Source: Micavibrio_B sp964633355
GTDB taxonomy: Bacteria; Pseudomonadota; Alphaproteobacteria; Micavibrionales; Micavibrionaceae
DNA: 64,000 bases
Direction of reading: 5' to 3'
NCBI GenBank assembly: GCA_964633355.1
Contig: CAZWGO010000009.1
Location: 28,055-92,054 of the forward strand
In this document: piece after piece, positions 53,337-61,490 of the stretch
Layout: every line of letters begins with the position of its first letter
Numbering within the stretch: position 1 is the first letter of the stretch
Made by a program: the position numbers and the translations under genes
The notes under the pieces: model-generated
What the model saw: the letters and a program-made list of their open reading frames with translations, nothing else
Database searches by the model: none
Told to the model about the DNA's origin: nothing

Positions 53337-53627
53337 ATGGACACTCTGATTAAATTTGTAGATGCGTGGGAAAAGACAGGAAATATTGAGGAAATTCTCT
53401 CTCAAAATATTGTCCTTCCCCCATCCGATAAAGTTCAGGCCTATCTTTCCACCCTGTCCCAGGCAGAGCAAACGAGGATCCGGAAAGCTTTGAGTGAAGC
53501 GACAGTGGCGCTTACGTCACATTCCTCCAGAATGGAAGAAGAAGCTGAATTGCTGAAATCGCAGATCGATCAAAACATCCAGTCCTCGAATGCCTGTCTG
53601 GCCTATAATAAAATTCCCAAAAAATAA
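53337..53627 (+). CDS. Small hypothetical protein in flagellar operon (96 aa)
   Basis: This unrecognised, helical, soluble protein has a C-terminal coiled-coil-like stretch (SSRMEEEAELLKSQIDQNIQ). It lies 21 bp after flgE and 23 bp before the FlgN-like gene, so it should be co-transcribed with the hook genes. It could be an export chaperone or a regulator of the hook-filament junction; there is no family evidence. The ribosome site is weak. Confidence 0.65.
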   Translation: MDTLIKFVDAWEKTGNIEEILSQNIVLPPSDKVQAYLSTLSQAEQTRIRKALSEATVALTSHSSRMEEEAELLKSQIDQNIQSSNACLAYNKIPKK

Positions 53628-53650
53628 TACTATTCCGAAAGGACCCTAGA

Positions 53651-54049
53651 ATGAGACAAAACGCACATCTTCATTCCCCTTCAGAAGATCACCTGATGAA
53701 ATTCCTGCAAACGTCGCAAGACTTGCTGAGCCTCGTCCAGCATGAAAATGCCATTCTTTTGAAAGACGGCGTATTGAGCTTCGAAGCCTATCTGGCGCGC
53801 AAAGTCGATTTAATGCAGGGTTTTGAAAAAGAGGCACAGAACTTGCTAAATAAACTATCAGTCGAGAAAAGCGCGTCTCCCGATACGCAAGTTGTGCTGG
53901 TCGGGGAGATTCAGCGAATCAGAGACGCCTTGCATGTTAATTCTGTGCATCAGATTCAAATGCTGCGCAAGAAGGCCATGCAGGAAGCAACCGAATTCAA
54001 CATGGCGCCAAGTCTTGAAGGCGCGGAGACAGAAAGCTTATGTCACTAG
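53651..54049 (+). CDS. FlgN-like flagellar export chaperone
   Basis: The 132-residue, mostly helical protein resembles FlgN-type chaperones in layout: LLSLVQHENAILLKDGVLSF, then LARKVDLMQGFEKEAQNLL with the usual repeated acidic/basic helix pattern. FlgN binds FlgK and FlgL, which are encoded next. AAGGA lies seven bases before its ATG. It overlaps flgK by 10 bp. The call depends on the layout and position; direct similarity is moderate. Confidence 0.68.
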   Translation: MRQNAHLHSPSEDHLMKFLQTSQDLLSLVQHENAILLKDGVLSFEAYLARKVDLMQGFEKEAQNLLNKLSVEKSASPDTQVVLVGEIQRIRDALHVNSVHQIQMLRKKAMQEATEFNMAPSLEGAETESLCH

Positions 54050-55761
54050 GTTTTGCCCTTGATACGACCCTCCGGGGTTTGATGTCGACCTCAAGCCGTA
54101 TTTCGCTTGTGTCGCAAAACATCACCAACGCCAACAAACCTGGCTATACCCGTAAAGAAGCGACGGAAAACTATGTCACGACCAATGTCGGAACCGTTCC
54201 CGTCAGAACCAATGTCGTCGGATCGACAGATCGCTATCTTACCCTCGGCGTAGTCGGTGATATTGGCGAAAAAGGCTATAGCGAAGCCCTTACCGAACTT
54301 CTTGATTATTATGCGGCCCAGCTCGGCACGACCGATGGCAGCACAACCATGTCAGGCTACCTCAACAGCATGTACGGCGCGTTTCAACAGCTTGCCGCCA
54401 GCCCTGAAACGCAGGCCAACCAGACCGAAGTTGTCCAGATCGCTGCCAATCTCGCAGATTCGATCCGCAATCTTTCTGAAGATGTTCAGGAACTTCGTCT
54501 TCAGGCTGAAATGAAAATCGCCGATCAGGTGACAAGTGTCAACAGCATGCTGGACCAGATCTATAGCATCAACAGCAAAATCATTCCCGGTGAAACCAAT
54601 AATGCCCAGATCGCGGAATTCGAAGATCAGCGCATGCTGGCTCTTGAGCAACTCGCCGAGATCATGGATATCCAGTATTATTTCACTTCTCAAAACCAGC
54701 TGCAGATTTTTACGTCTGCCGGTATGCCTTTGCTGCAATCCGAGCCCAAGCATTTGAGCTATGAGGCAACGACGCAAGTCAATGCGCAGTCGACCTTTCA
54801 GCCGATCACCCTGAACGGCGTCGATATAACCTCGTCACTACGACAAGGCTCTCTGGCTGGAAATATCGCGCTGCGCGATACAATTTTTCCTGAAGAACAG
54901 GCAAAATTGGACGAATTTGCAACCGTTTTAAAAGATCAAATGAATGCCTTGCTGAACAAAGGCTCTTCCCTGCCGCCTTTGACCAGTCTGACTGGCACGC
55001 TTCGCGGCCTCACTCCCGCGACAGCTTTATCGGCAACCGGTACTTTCCGCGTTGCGGTTGCGAATAACTCGGGCATCTTGCAAAACTATGCCGATATCAA
55101 CCTTGCAGGCATCACAACTGTCGGTGATTTATTAACAGCCTTGAACGCCATACCGAATGTTAGCGCTTCTCTCGATGTAAACGGTTCACTTACCGTTAGC
55201 TCAACCCTCGCCGGCAGCGGTATCGCCTTGAATGAAATGAATTCAAGTGTCGGACCTGATGCAAAAGGCGCGTCATTCTATTTCGGATTGCAGGATATGT
55301 TTACCGGAGACGAAGCTGCGTTTCTTGGTGTCAATTCGTCCCTTAGAAACAGCCCTAACTCCTTGGCCACTGGCGCTTTAAGCTCTGGCGTCATTGCACC
55401 GGGCGATGCTGTTTTGAACCGAGGTGACGGATCGACCTCTCTTTCAATGGCACAAGTTTTAAAAGAGAATGTTCCATTTGATGCTGCCGGAAATTTCAGT
55501 GCCCAAAACAGTACGCTGTCGCGCTACATGGAAGCCATTATTGCCAACGGGGCAACGCGTGCCAGCCTTGCCAAAACGCAATATGAAACATCGAACGCGA
55601 TCTATAGCGAATCCAAGGAAGCGCTTAACAATAAAACCGGCATCAATATCGACGAAGAAACAGCGAAAATGCTAGAACTGCAAAACCATTACGAAGCATC
55701 GGCACGCATGATCTCGACTATTAGGGACATGTATCAGGCTTTGCTCAACGCCGTAGGATAA
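54040..55761 (+). CDS. flgK: Flagellar hook-associated protein FlgK (HAP1)
   Basis: FlgK joins hook to filament. The 573-residue protein has the N-terminal rod/hook motif (STSSRISLVSQNITNANKPG, YTRKEA) and the C-terminal domain ending in NIDEETAKMLELQNHYEASA, RMISTIRDMYQALLNAVG. A central variable region matches HAP1 size. It overlaps the FlgN-like gene by 10 bp and lies 13 bp upstream of flgL. Confidence 0.96.
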   Translation: MSLGFALDTTLRGLMSTSSRISLVSQNITNANKPGYTRKEATENYVTTNVGTVPVRTNVVGSTDRYLTLGVVGDIGEKGYSEALTELLDYYAAQLGTTDGSTTMSGYLNSMYGAFQQLAASPETQANQTEVVQIAANLADSIRNLSEDVQELRLQAEMKIADQVTSVNSMLDQIYSINSKIIPGETNNAQIAEFEDQRMLALEQLAEIMDIQYYFTSQNQLQIFTSAGMPLLQSEPKHLSYEATTQVNAQSTFQPITLNGVDITSSLRQGSLAGNIALRDTIFPEEQAKLDEFATVLKDQMNALLNKGSSLPPLTSLTGTLRGLTPATALSATGTFRVAVANNSGILQNYADINLAGITTVGDLLTALNAIPNVSASLDVNGSLTVSSTLAGSGIALNEMNSSVGPDAKGASFYFGLQDMFTGDEAAFLGVNSSLRNSPNSLATGALSSGVIAPGDAVLNRGDGSTSLSMAQVLKENVPFDAAGNFSAQNSTLSRYMEAIIANGATRASLAKTQYETSNAIYSESKEALNNKTGINIDEETAKMLELQNHYEASARMISTIRDMYQALLNAVG

Positions 55762-55774
55762 AGGAAAATAAAAC

Positions 55775-56677
55775 ATGACTCGTATCGCGACATTCCCGGC
55801 CACAGAACGCCTCATCATGGACAATATGAGATTGCAATCGCAAATGGCTGAAACCCAAATTCAGCTCGCCACAGGGCTGAAATCGGTATCTTACACAGGT
55901 ATTGCTTCTGATGCGCAGCGTTTGCTGAACGTAGAACGCAATTACCAATCCCTGGAAGGTTTCAACACCAATGCGGTCGTTGTTGGCGGTAATATCGACA
56001 TCGCCTATAATGCGGTGAAATCCATCCTCGATCTGTCCAATAACTTTTTGCAAACATTGACGGCGGCGCAAGGCGGAAATTTTCTTGATCCTAAAGTCGT
56101 ACAAGATCAGGGAACTCTTTTAATCAAGGAAGTCGCCGGTCTTTTGAATACGCAATCTGCCGGACGTTATCTTTTTTCAGGCTCAGCCATCGATACCATA
56201 CCTGTCGATTTAGATGATCCGGGGTTTACGCCGCAGACTTCACCGTCAACTGCCAATACGAGCTATTATCAAGGTAATAGCGACAAGCTTACTTCCCAGC
56301 TATCGGAGACATTATCCATTAATTACAACTTCACGGCCAACGATCCGGCATTTGAAGAATTGCTGCGCTCTTTCAATCTGGCCATCAACAACCCGTCAGA
56401 TACCACTGCTCTTGCTGAATCGACGACGCTGATGCGCTCTGCCATTTCCGGCATGGCGAATATTTTTGCGCAGATGAGCACATTTGCGCGTACGGTCGAG
56501 AACCAGAGCATGCGGAACGATGAAGATATGACGGTCATGAAAAACGTGATTTCCAATCTGAAAAGCGCCGATCTGGCCGCGACAACCGTGCGCCAGAAAG
56601 AACTGGAAACACAACTTCAGGCGTCTTATGCCTCTTCTGTGACGATCTTAAACCTGAAACTGTCTGATTATATTTAA
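55775..56677 (+). CDS. flgL: Flagellar hook-associated protein FlgL (HAP3)
   Basis: FlgL is the second junction protein and is flagellin-like at both ends: LQSQMAETQIQLATGLKSVS near the N-terminus and LQASYASSVTILNLKLSDYI at the C-terminus. Length (300) fits. AAAGGAAA precedes the ATG. Its stop is 3 bp from the convergent ftsA stop, with no visible terminator between. Confidence 0.93.
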   Translation: MTRIATFPATERLIMDNMRLQSQMAETQIQLATGLKSVSYTGIASDAQRLLNVERNYQSLEGFNTNAVVVGGNIDIAYNAVKSILDLSNNFLQTLTAAQGGNFLDPKVVQDQGTLLIKEVAGLLNTQSAGRYLFSGSAIDTIPVDLDDPGFTPQTSPSTANTSYYQGNSDKLTSQLSETLSINYNFTANDPAFEELLRSFNLAINNPSDTTALAESTTLMRSAISGMANIFAQMSTFARTVENQSMRNDEDMTVMKNVISNLKSADLAATTVRQKELETQLQASYASSVTILNLKLSDYI

Positions 56678-56680
56678 AAC

Positions 56681-57961
56681 TTACCAGTTTTCTTTCAGCC
56701 ACATTTTCGCGCGCTGAAACAGGCTGCCGGCATCCACATTCGACATGATTTCAGCCGGCATTTCTTCGGTGCGCTCCGTCACATAATGCATAAGGCCTGC
56801 CGTGGTCGCAAAAGCGGGCCCTGCGACAGCATCCGGCAATCCTTGCAATCTCATCGGGCGGCCTAGTCGCACCTGTTTGTCGAGAACCATTTGTCCAAGT
56901 TCACGAAGACCCGAGATCTGGCTCGCCCCGCCCGTTAAAACTACACGGCGTCCGGCAACTTGGGCAAGACCCACATCGTTCAGGCGCGACCTGACCATCT
57001 CGAAGGTTTCCTCAATGCGCGGCTGGATAATACTGACCAGATAGGATCTCGGCACATGGTTGGGCAGTGTATGGTCGTCTTCGCCGAGCTGCGGCACATC
57101 GATTAAATCCTTGTCGTCCGTCATCGTCGCAATCGCGCCGCCATAAAGCGTTTTTAAACGTTCCGCCGCTGCAATCGAGGTCGTCAAGCCTTTGGCGATA
57201 TCGGATGTGACATGCTGACCGCCGACAGGAATGGCATCGGCATAAATCAGCTCACGCCCCTGAAAAACGGCAATTGATGTCGTGCCGCCGCCCATATCGA
57301 TGACCGTACAACCCAAATCCATTTCATCATCGACGAGCGCCGCAAGTCCCGCCGCATAGGGCGACGAACAAAGCGCGGTGATATCGAGATGCGAACTTTC
57401 GATACAGCTGGCGATATTGCGAAGCCCGCCCATATTGCCGGTGACGAGATGGACATCCACCTCCAGCATCTGGCCGTAAAGCCCGCGCGGCTCCTTGATT
57501 CCTTCATGCCCGTCGATACGAAAGGCGGTCGGAATGCTGTGGATCAACTCAATCGGGTTTGTTTCGTTTTGGCGAACCGCCTGATCCTGCGCCTTGGCCA
57601 GCGCCCGCCTGATATCGTTGTCGGTCACGGCCTCACCGAGTACCTGCACATCAACTCTCATCAAGTGCGACTGTGTATGCACCGCCGGAACGTTGATAAT
57701 AACTTCACGAAGCGGATAACCCCGGGTGACTTCCGCCGCCATATGCTCTGCCGCGTGAACGGCTTGACGAATGGAAGATTCCGCCGCATCGAGATCGATC
57801 ACCGTGCCGGAGCGAATACCCTGGCTGGCCTGATGGCCGATGCCGATCAGATCTATATTGCCGTTATCGTCTTTTACCTTGGCGATAAAACAGGCAATCT
57901 TGCTGGAGCCTATATCCAGCGCGGCAATCAGCGATCCTTTGGGTTGCAGTTTCTTGGCCAT
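56681..57961 (-). CDS. ftsA: Cell division protein FtsA
   Basis: FtsA is the actin-like protein that tethers FtsZ to the membrane. The 426-residue protein has ATPase-fold motifs (ALDIGSSKIACFIAKV; VIDMGGGTTSIAVF; VVLTGGASQISGL) and the inserted 1C domain. The C-terminal amphipathic tail (SLFQRAKMWLKENW) is the membrane-targeting helix. It follows ftsQ by 8 bp. ftsZ, normally next, is not downstream; flagellar genes are convergent here. Confidence 0.97.
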   Translation of the reverse strand: MAKKLQPKGSLIAALDIGSSKIACFIAKVKDDNGNIDLIGIGHQASQGIRSGTVIDLDAAESSIRQAVHAAEHMAAEVTRGYPLREVIINVPAVHTQSHLMRVDVQVLGEAVTDNDIRRALAKAQDQAVRQNETNPIELIHSIPTAFRIDGHEGIKEPRGLYGQMLEVDVHLVTGNMGGLRNIASCIESSHLDITALCSSPYAAGLAALVDDEMDLGCTVIDMGGGTTSIAVFQGRELIYADAIPVGGQHVTSDIAKGLTTSIAAAERLKTLYGGAIATMTDDKDLIDVPQLGEDDHTLPNHVPRSYLVSIIQPRIEETFEMVRSRLNDVGLAQVAGRRVVLTGGASQISGLRELGQMVLDKQVRLGRPMRLQGLPDAVAGPAFATTAGLMHYVTERTEEMPAEIMSNVDAGSLFQRAKMWLKENW

Positions 57962-57969
57962 TAATGAAC

Positions 57970-58824
57970 TCAGATATTTTTTTCTTTTTTGAATGAAGCT
58001 TCATATTTTTGCGCGGCCCCGGGCGCGGTCTGGACGACGATCCTCATCGGATCGCGCAAATCAATCGCCTCTAGATGACGATCCATGATTTGTTCGGATT
58101 TTTGTGTTTCGGCGAGACGTTTGATCGCAAGACCTGCATCTTCTTCCGGCAGGCGCAGCGTAATACCGTTTTTCAGACTGATATCCCAGCGACGATTACC
58201 AATCCAGCGCGCTATTTCAATGCGTTCTTTTAAATCAGGCTCGGCATTGATAATACCCATCAGTTCCGGCGCGTTTTGCGGCGCATTTTCGCCGGTGATG
58301 ACGATTAGATGCTTAAACTGATCCAGATTTTTATCGGTGAGAATAAAACCTTCGGCATCGACCAACGAAAGCTTTTTGTCTTTCTGATATAACGCGACAG
58401 GCTGGCGCTCGTTTAGTCTCACATAGATCGTATCGGGCAAACGGCGCTCGACGATAACCGTCTTGACCCACGGCAACTTCGAAAGGCGCTCGCGCATTTC
58501 GGCTATGTCATAGGCAAAAATCGATTCATCTTTTTCGACGCCCAGCGCAGTTTTCAATTCCTTGCGGCTGGTGTAATGGCGTCCATCGATCATAAGACCG
58601 CGGACTTTGAATCCCGCATTGGCCATTTTGTCATGAAAGCCAGTGACGGTTCGCTCTTCCGTACGGTTAAACCATGCGGAATTGGCAATCGCTTTTACGC
58701 CATAGCTTATAGCACCCAGAATGACGACAAAAATTGCGGCGCGTTTCGCATAGAAAATCAGGCGCGCAGTTTTGCCTGCGCGTCGTTTGAGGATGGTGTT
58801 GCGGCGTGTGCCGGATCCTGACAT
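57970..58824 (-). CDS. ftsQ: Cell division protein FtsQ
   Basis: FtsQ is a bitopic divisome hub. The 284-residue protein has a basic cytoplasmic N-terminus, one membrane span (about 27-45) and a POTRA domain (FKVRGLMIDGRHYTSRKELK). The beta domain includes LPWVKTVIVERRLPDTIYVR and NERQPVALYQ. The only plausible start is the ATG at 58824, which lies inside the 3' end of ddl and gives a 67-bp overlap. Confidence 0.93.
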   Translation of the reverse strand: MSGSGTRRNTILKRRAGKTARLIFYAKRAAIFVVILGAISYGVKAIANSAWFNRTEERTVTGFHDKMANAGFKVRGLMIDGRHYTSRKELKTALGVEKDESIFAYDIAEMRERLSKLPWVKTVIVERRLPDTIYVRLNERQPVALYQKDKKLSLVDAEGFILTDKNLDQFKHLIVITGENAPQNAPELMGIINAEPDLKERIEIARWIGNRRWDISLKNGITLRLPEEDAGLAIKRLAETQKSEQIMDRHLEAIDLRDPMRIVVQTAPGAAQKYEASFKKEKNI

Positions 58825-59741
58825 GTTGCGGTTTCCACGAGATGGGAACAGAGTTGAATGTAAGACATGCCGCTGAATTCCGCCTGAATGACGGCAACCG
58901 ATCCAGGCGACAGGCCGGGCATTGTATTGATTTCGAGAAAGTATACCCCATCGCCACCGGCTTTGGAATCATCATATCTGAAATCCGCCCGGGTAATTCC
59001 CGAACAGCCCAGAACTTTATATACGGATTCTGCGTATTGCATAGCGATTTTCGCCACAATTTCAGGCACCGGCGCAGGCGTGACCAATTCGGTGCGCTTG
59101 TCATTATATTTCGCCTCGTAATCGAAAAAACGGCCGGGAAATAAAATTTCGGTGACGGTCAAGGCCTTGCCGTCCAGAACCGTGACATGGATCTCGCGGC
59201 CCGGAACATATTTCTCGACTAAAACCTGTTCGCCGAAATGCCACTCCACCTCGTCAATCGGGCGCTGGTTTTCACCTTCCATGATAATTCGCACGCCGAC
59301 ACTTGAACCTTCGTTCAGCGGCTTCACCACATAAGGGCGCTCCATCACCGTCTCATCAAGCACTTCCTGTTTGCTGGCAAGCTTTCCGATAGAGCAGCGC
59401 ACCCCCACCGACTCCGCCAGTTTCTTGGTCAGTATTTTATCCATACCGATAGCGGACGCGACGACTCCGGAATGTGTATAGGGAATGCCGAGCATTTCTA
59501 AAACGCCCTGAATAACGCCGTCTTCGCCGCCGCGCCCGTAAAGATTATTGAACACCACATCGGGCGCAGGGGAGAGTGCCGCAACCAGCGCTTTTAAATC
59601 CTTGCTGACATCAATCGTTTTGACGCTGTACCCCGCTTCACTCAGCGCCGCCTCAACTGCCTTACCCTTGTTCAAAGACACTTCGCGTTCGGCTGACCAG
59701 CCGCCGACTAAAAGGGCTACAGTTTTGGGGCTTTTTGTCAT
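58758..59741 (-). CDS. ddl: D-alanine--D-alanine ligase
   Basis: Ddl makes the D-Ala-D-Ala ending of peptidoglycan precursors. The 327-residue ATP-grasp protein has LVGGWSAEREVSLNKGK, the ATP-binding RPYVVKPLNEGSSVGVRI, and the substrate-binding YFLEINTMPGLSPGS. AGGA lies seven bases before the ATG. The C-terminal 20 or so residues (rich in Ala/Ser/Asp) are beyond the conserved fold and are encoded in the region shared with ftsQ. Confidence 0.96.
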   Translation of the reverse strand: MTKSPKTVALLVGGWSAEREVSLNKGKAVEAALSEAGYSVKTIDVSKDLKALVAALSPAPDVVFNNLYGRGGEDGVIQGVLEMLGIPYTHSGVVASAIGMDKILTKKLAESVGVRCSIGKLASKQEVLDETVMERPYVVKPLNEGSSVGVRIIMEGENQRPIDEVEWHFGEQVLVEKYVPGREIHVTVLDGKALTVTEILFPGRFFDYEAKYNDKRTELVTPAPVPEIVAKIAMQYAESVYKVLGCSGITRADFRYDDSKAGGDGVYFLEINTMPGLSPGSVAVIQAEFSGMSYIQLCSHLVETATCQDPAHAATPSSNDAQAKLRA

Positions 59742-59761
59742 GGGAAAATCCTGAAAATAAG

Positions 59762-59798
59762 AAAGGCAAACTTAGATATTCCAAGTATGCCTTTTTCA
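59762..59798 (-). terminator. Hairpin terminator after the 56-aa membrane protein gene
   Basis: AAAGGCA-A-ACTT and AAGT-A-TGCCTTT pair with a single A-A mismatch around a 9-nt loop. On the minus strand a T-rich stretch (TTTCTTATTTT) follows. It lies 23 bp past the small gene and 20 bp before ddl. Confidence 0.55.
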
Positions 59799-59820
59799 AA
59801 TCACGGATTAAAGGGAAATG

Positions 59821-59991
59821 TCAATTCGGGTTTATAGAGTTGCGCCAAGCACCGACAACGGGAGCAGCAAGTGATGTCATGCCTCGGGCACATTCGCTGA
59901 TCAACATGCGCCCACCTATAAGACCTGCTGGAACAGCCACAGCTATAGCTCCAATAGTCATATATTTTTTAAATTCTTTGCTAAGCTGCAT
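59821..59991 (-). CDS. Small membrane protein (56 aa) between murB and ddl
   Basis: The reading frame starts MQLSKEFKKYMTIGAIAVAV and has one strong hydrophobic segment (about residues 12-27) with a positive N-terminus and a short polar tail. AAGGGAG sits eight bases before the ATG, and a hairpin follows the stop. I do not recognise it. The strong ribosome site and terminator make it likely to be expressed. It could be a division-associated small protein or an accessory insert. Confidence 0.65.
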   Translation of the reverse strand: MQLSKEFKKYMTIGAIAVAVPAGLIGGRMLISECARGMTSLAAPVVGAWRNSINPN

Positions 59992-60058
59992 TTTTTAAAC
60001 TCCCTTTTATTTATATCGATATAAATATTTTTTAAGCTTATGTCAAATATTGCAGCGC

Positions 60059-60084
60059 AAAAAAACAGGCCCATTACGGACCTG
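60059..60084 (-). terminator. Terminator after the 59-aa membrane protein gene
   Basis: CAGGCCC (60066-60072) and GGACCTG (60078-60084) pair (one G-U) around a 5-nt loop; on the minus strand seven T follow (complement of 60059-60065). It lies 28 bp past the stop at 60112. Confidence 0.8.
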
Positions 60085-60111
60085 CTTCAAGTTTTTTTCT
60101 TAGGGGAAAAA

Positions 60112-60291
60112 TCACGAATTCTTGATGTCGGCAATCTGGGTCTTGGTCCAGACTTTCGCCTGCCCATATAAATCGACGGCGGCGTCAAAGCCATATTTCA
60201 CGCATTGATGCTGGGCGACATAAATAATGACACCGCCGATTAAAAGCAAAAGCGCGTATCCGGCATCTTGCATGCCCTGCCTGACTTCCAT
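60112..60291 (-). CDS. Small membrane protein (59 aa) downstream of murB
   Basis: The protein starts MEVRQGMQDAGYALLLLIGG and has one hydrophobic span (about 11-26) with a short amphipathic tail (YGFDAAVDLYGQAKVWTKTQ). The start at 60291 has GGAGG five bases upstream; an ATG at 60303 forms part of that site. A terminator follows. I do not recognise it. The tail could pair with another membrane protein. Confidence 0.65.
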   Translation of the reverse strand: MEVRQGMQDAGYALLLLIGGVIIYVAQHQCVKYGFDAAVDLYGQAKVWTKTQIADIKNS

Positions 60292-60410
60292 GTAGACCTC
60301 CATTTGTCTTTAGACGAGCGGAACTTCTATTAAAATTATCGCAGAATTCAGGGATATTCTCAGTTACATAATGTGACGCAGCGCCACATGAGGATTAGCT
60401 AAACTTCATT

Positions 60411-60484
60411 GTCATTCCGGCGAAGGCCGGGATCTATATAATGCCGCCTCATCACGCATGGATCTCGTTCTTCAACGGGATGAC
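60411..60484. repeat. Dispersed palindromic repeat, second copy of GCGAAGGC(A/C)GGGATC family
   Basis: GTCATTCC (60411-60418) and GGGATGAC (60477-60484) form imperfect outer arms. The core GCGAAGGCCGGGATC (60420-60434) differs by one base from the core at 7501-7515. This marks a repeat family spread in this genome. It lies just after the murB stop. Confidence 0.65.
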
Positions 60485-60518
60485 AAACAAGAGAACTTGG
60501 GTTCTTCGAATCTTGGCG

Positions 60519-61490
60519 TTAAAAAGTCTTCATTCCCAATCTCTTAATCTCCCACCTTAAAGCCAGCCCAGTCTCGCTCAAAACACGCCGCTTGATCTCC
60601 TCACCCAGATTTTCTAAATCCGCCGCCGTGGCGGTTCCAGTGTTGATCATGAAGTTGCAATGTTTCTCCGACATCTGCGCGCCGCCGATCATTAGGCCGC
60701 GCCCGCCAACTTTATCGACGAGCTGCCAGACCTTGGTGCCCTCTGGCTGTCCCGCCGCTGCCAACTCTTGCACAGAAGGATTGGCAAAAGTCGAACCGCC
60801 GGTTTTCTCTTTCACGGGTTGAGAAGCTTCGCGCTTCTCTTTGATTTCTCTCATTCTCTCGGTAATGCGAGACGCATCGTCTTCATTTCCCTCAAAGACC
60901 GCGCTGGTAAAAATATAATCTTCCGGCGCATCGATATGACGATAACTCATGCCCATATCGGACACGGATAATTTATGTAAGACACCTTTTCGATCCACAG
61001 CGTTTGCGAATTTTAAAATATCTTTGGTTTCAGAAAGATAGGCCCCGCCATTCATGCGCAGCGCACCACCGATCGTTCCCGGAATACCGGAAAGGAATTC
61101 AAGTTTACCAACATTATTCTCGGCAGCAAAATTTGCAACATTGATATCGAGCGTCGCCGCCCCTGCCTGAATTTGAAAATCATCCAGCTTTTCAACTTGT
61201 GCAAATTCACGACCCAAGCGGATTACCACTCCCGCAATCCCGCCATCGCGCACAATCGTATTCGACATGACGCCTAGTACCGTCACCGGAATTTCCTGTG
61301 GGCATTTGCTCAGGAATTTTTGTAAATCTTCCAGATCGGCAGGCTTGAATAAAATTTCCGCCGTCCCGCCACAGCGAAACCAGCCGACTTGGCCTAATGC
61401 TGCATTCTCAGAATATCGGCCACGGACCATAGGCAGATTTATGGATTTAAGCGCCAGACTCACTAAGCTGTCTTTCTTTGACCGAAACAT
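60519..61490 (-). CDS. murB: UDP-N-acetylenolpyruvoylglucosamine reductase MurB
   Basis: MurB reduces enolpyruvyl-UDP-GlcNAc to UDP-MurNAc with FAD and NADPH. It has the FAD-domain segments WFRCGGTAEILFKPAD, SGIPGTIGGALRMNGGAY and the active-site motif GGSTFANP. I start it at 61490, which fits the family N-terminus (MVRGRYSENAALGQVGW follows); a start at 61550 adds a basic extension inside murC. The FAD motif usually reading GxGSN is GVMSN here. Confidence 0.94.
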   Translation of the reverse strand: MFRSKKDSLVSLALKSINLPMVRGRYSENAALGQVGWFRCGGTAEILFKPADLEDLQKFLSKCPQEIPVTVLGVMSNTIVRDGGIAGVVIRLGREFAQVEKLDDFQIQAGAATLDINVANFAAENNVGKLEFLSGIPGTIGGALRMNGGAYLSETKDILKFANAVDRKGVLHKLSVSDMGMSYRHIDAPEDYIFTSAVFEGNEDDASRITERMREIKEKREASQPVKEKTGGSTFANPSVQELAAAGQPEGTKVWQLVDKVGGRGLMIGGAQMSEKHCNFMINTGTATAADLENLGEEIKRRVLSETGLALRWEIKRLGMKTF

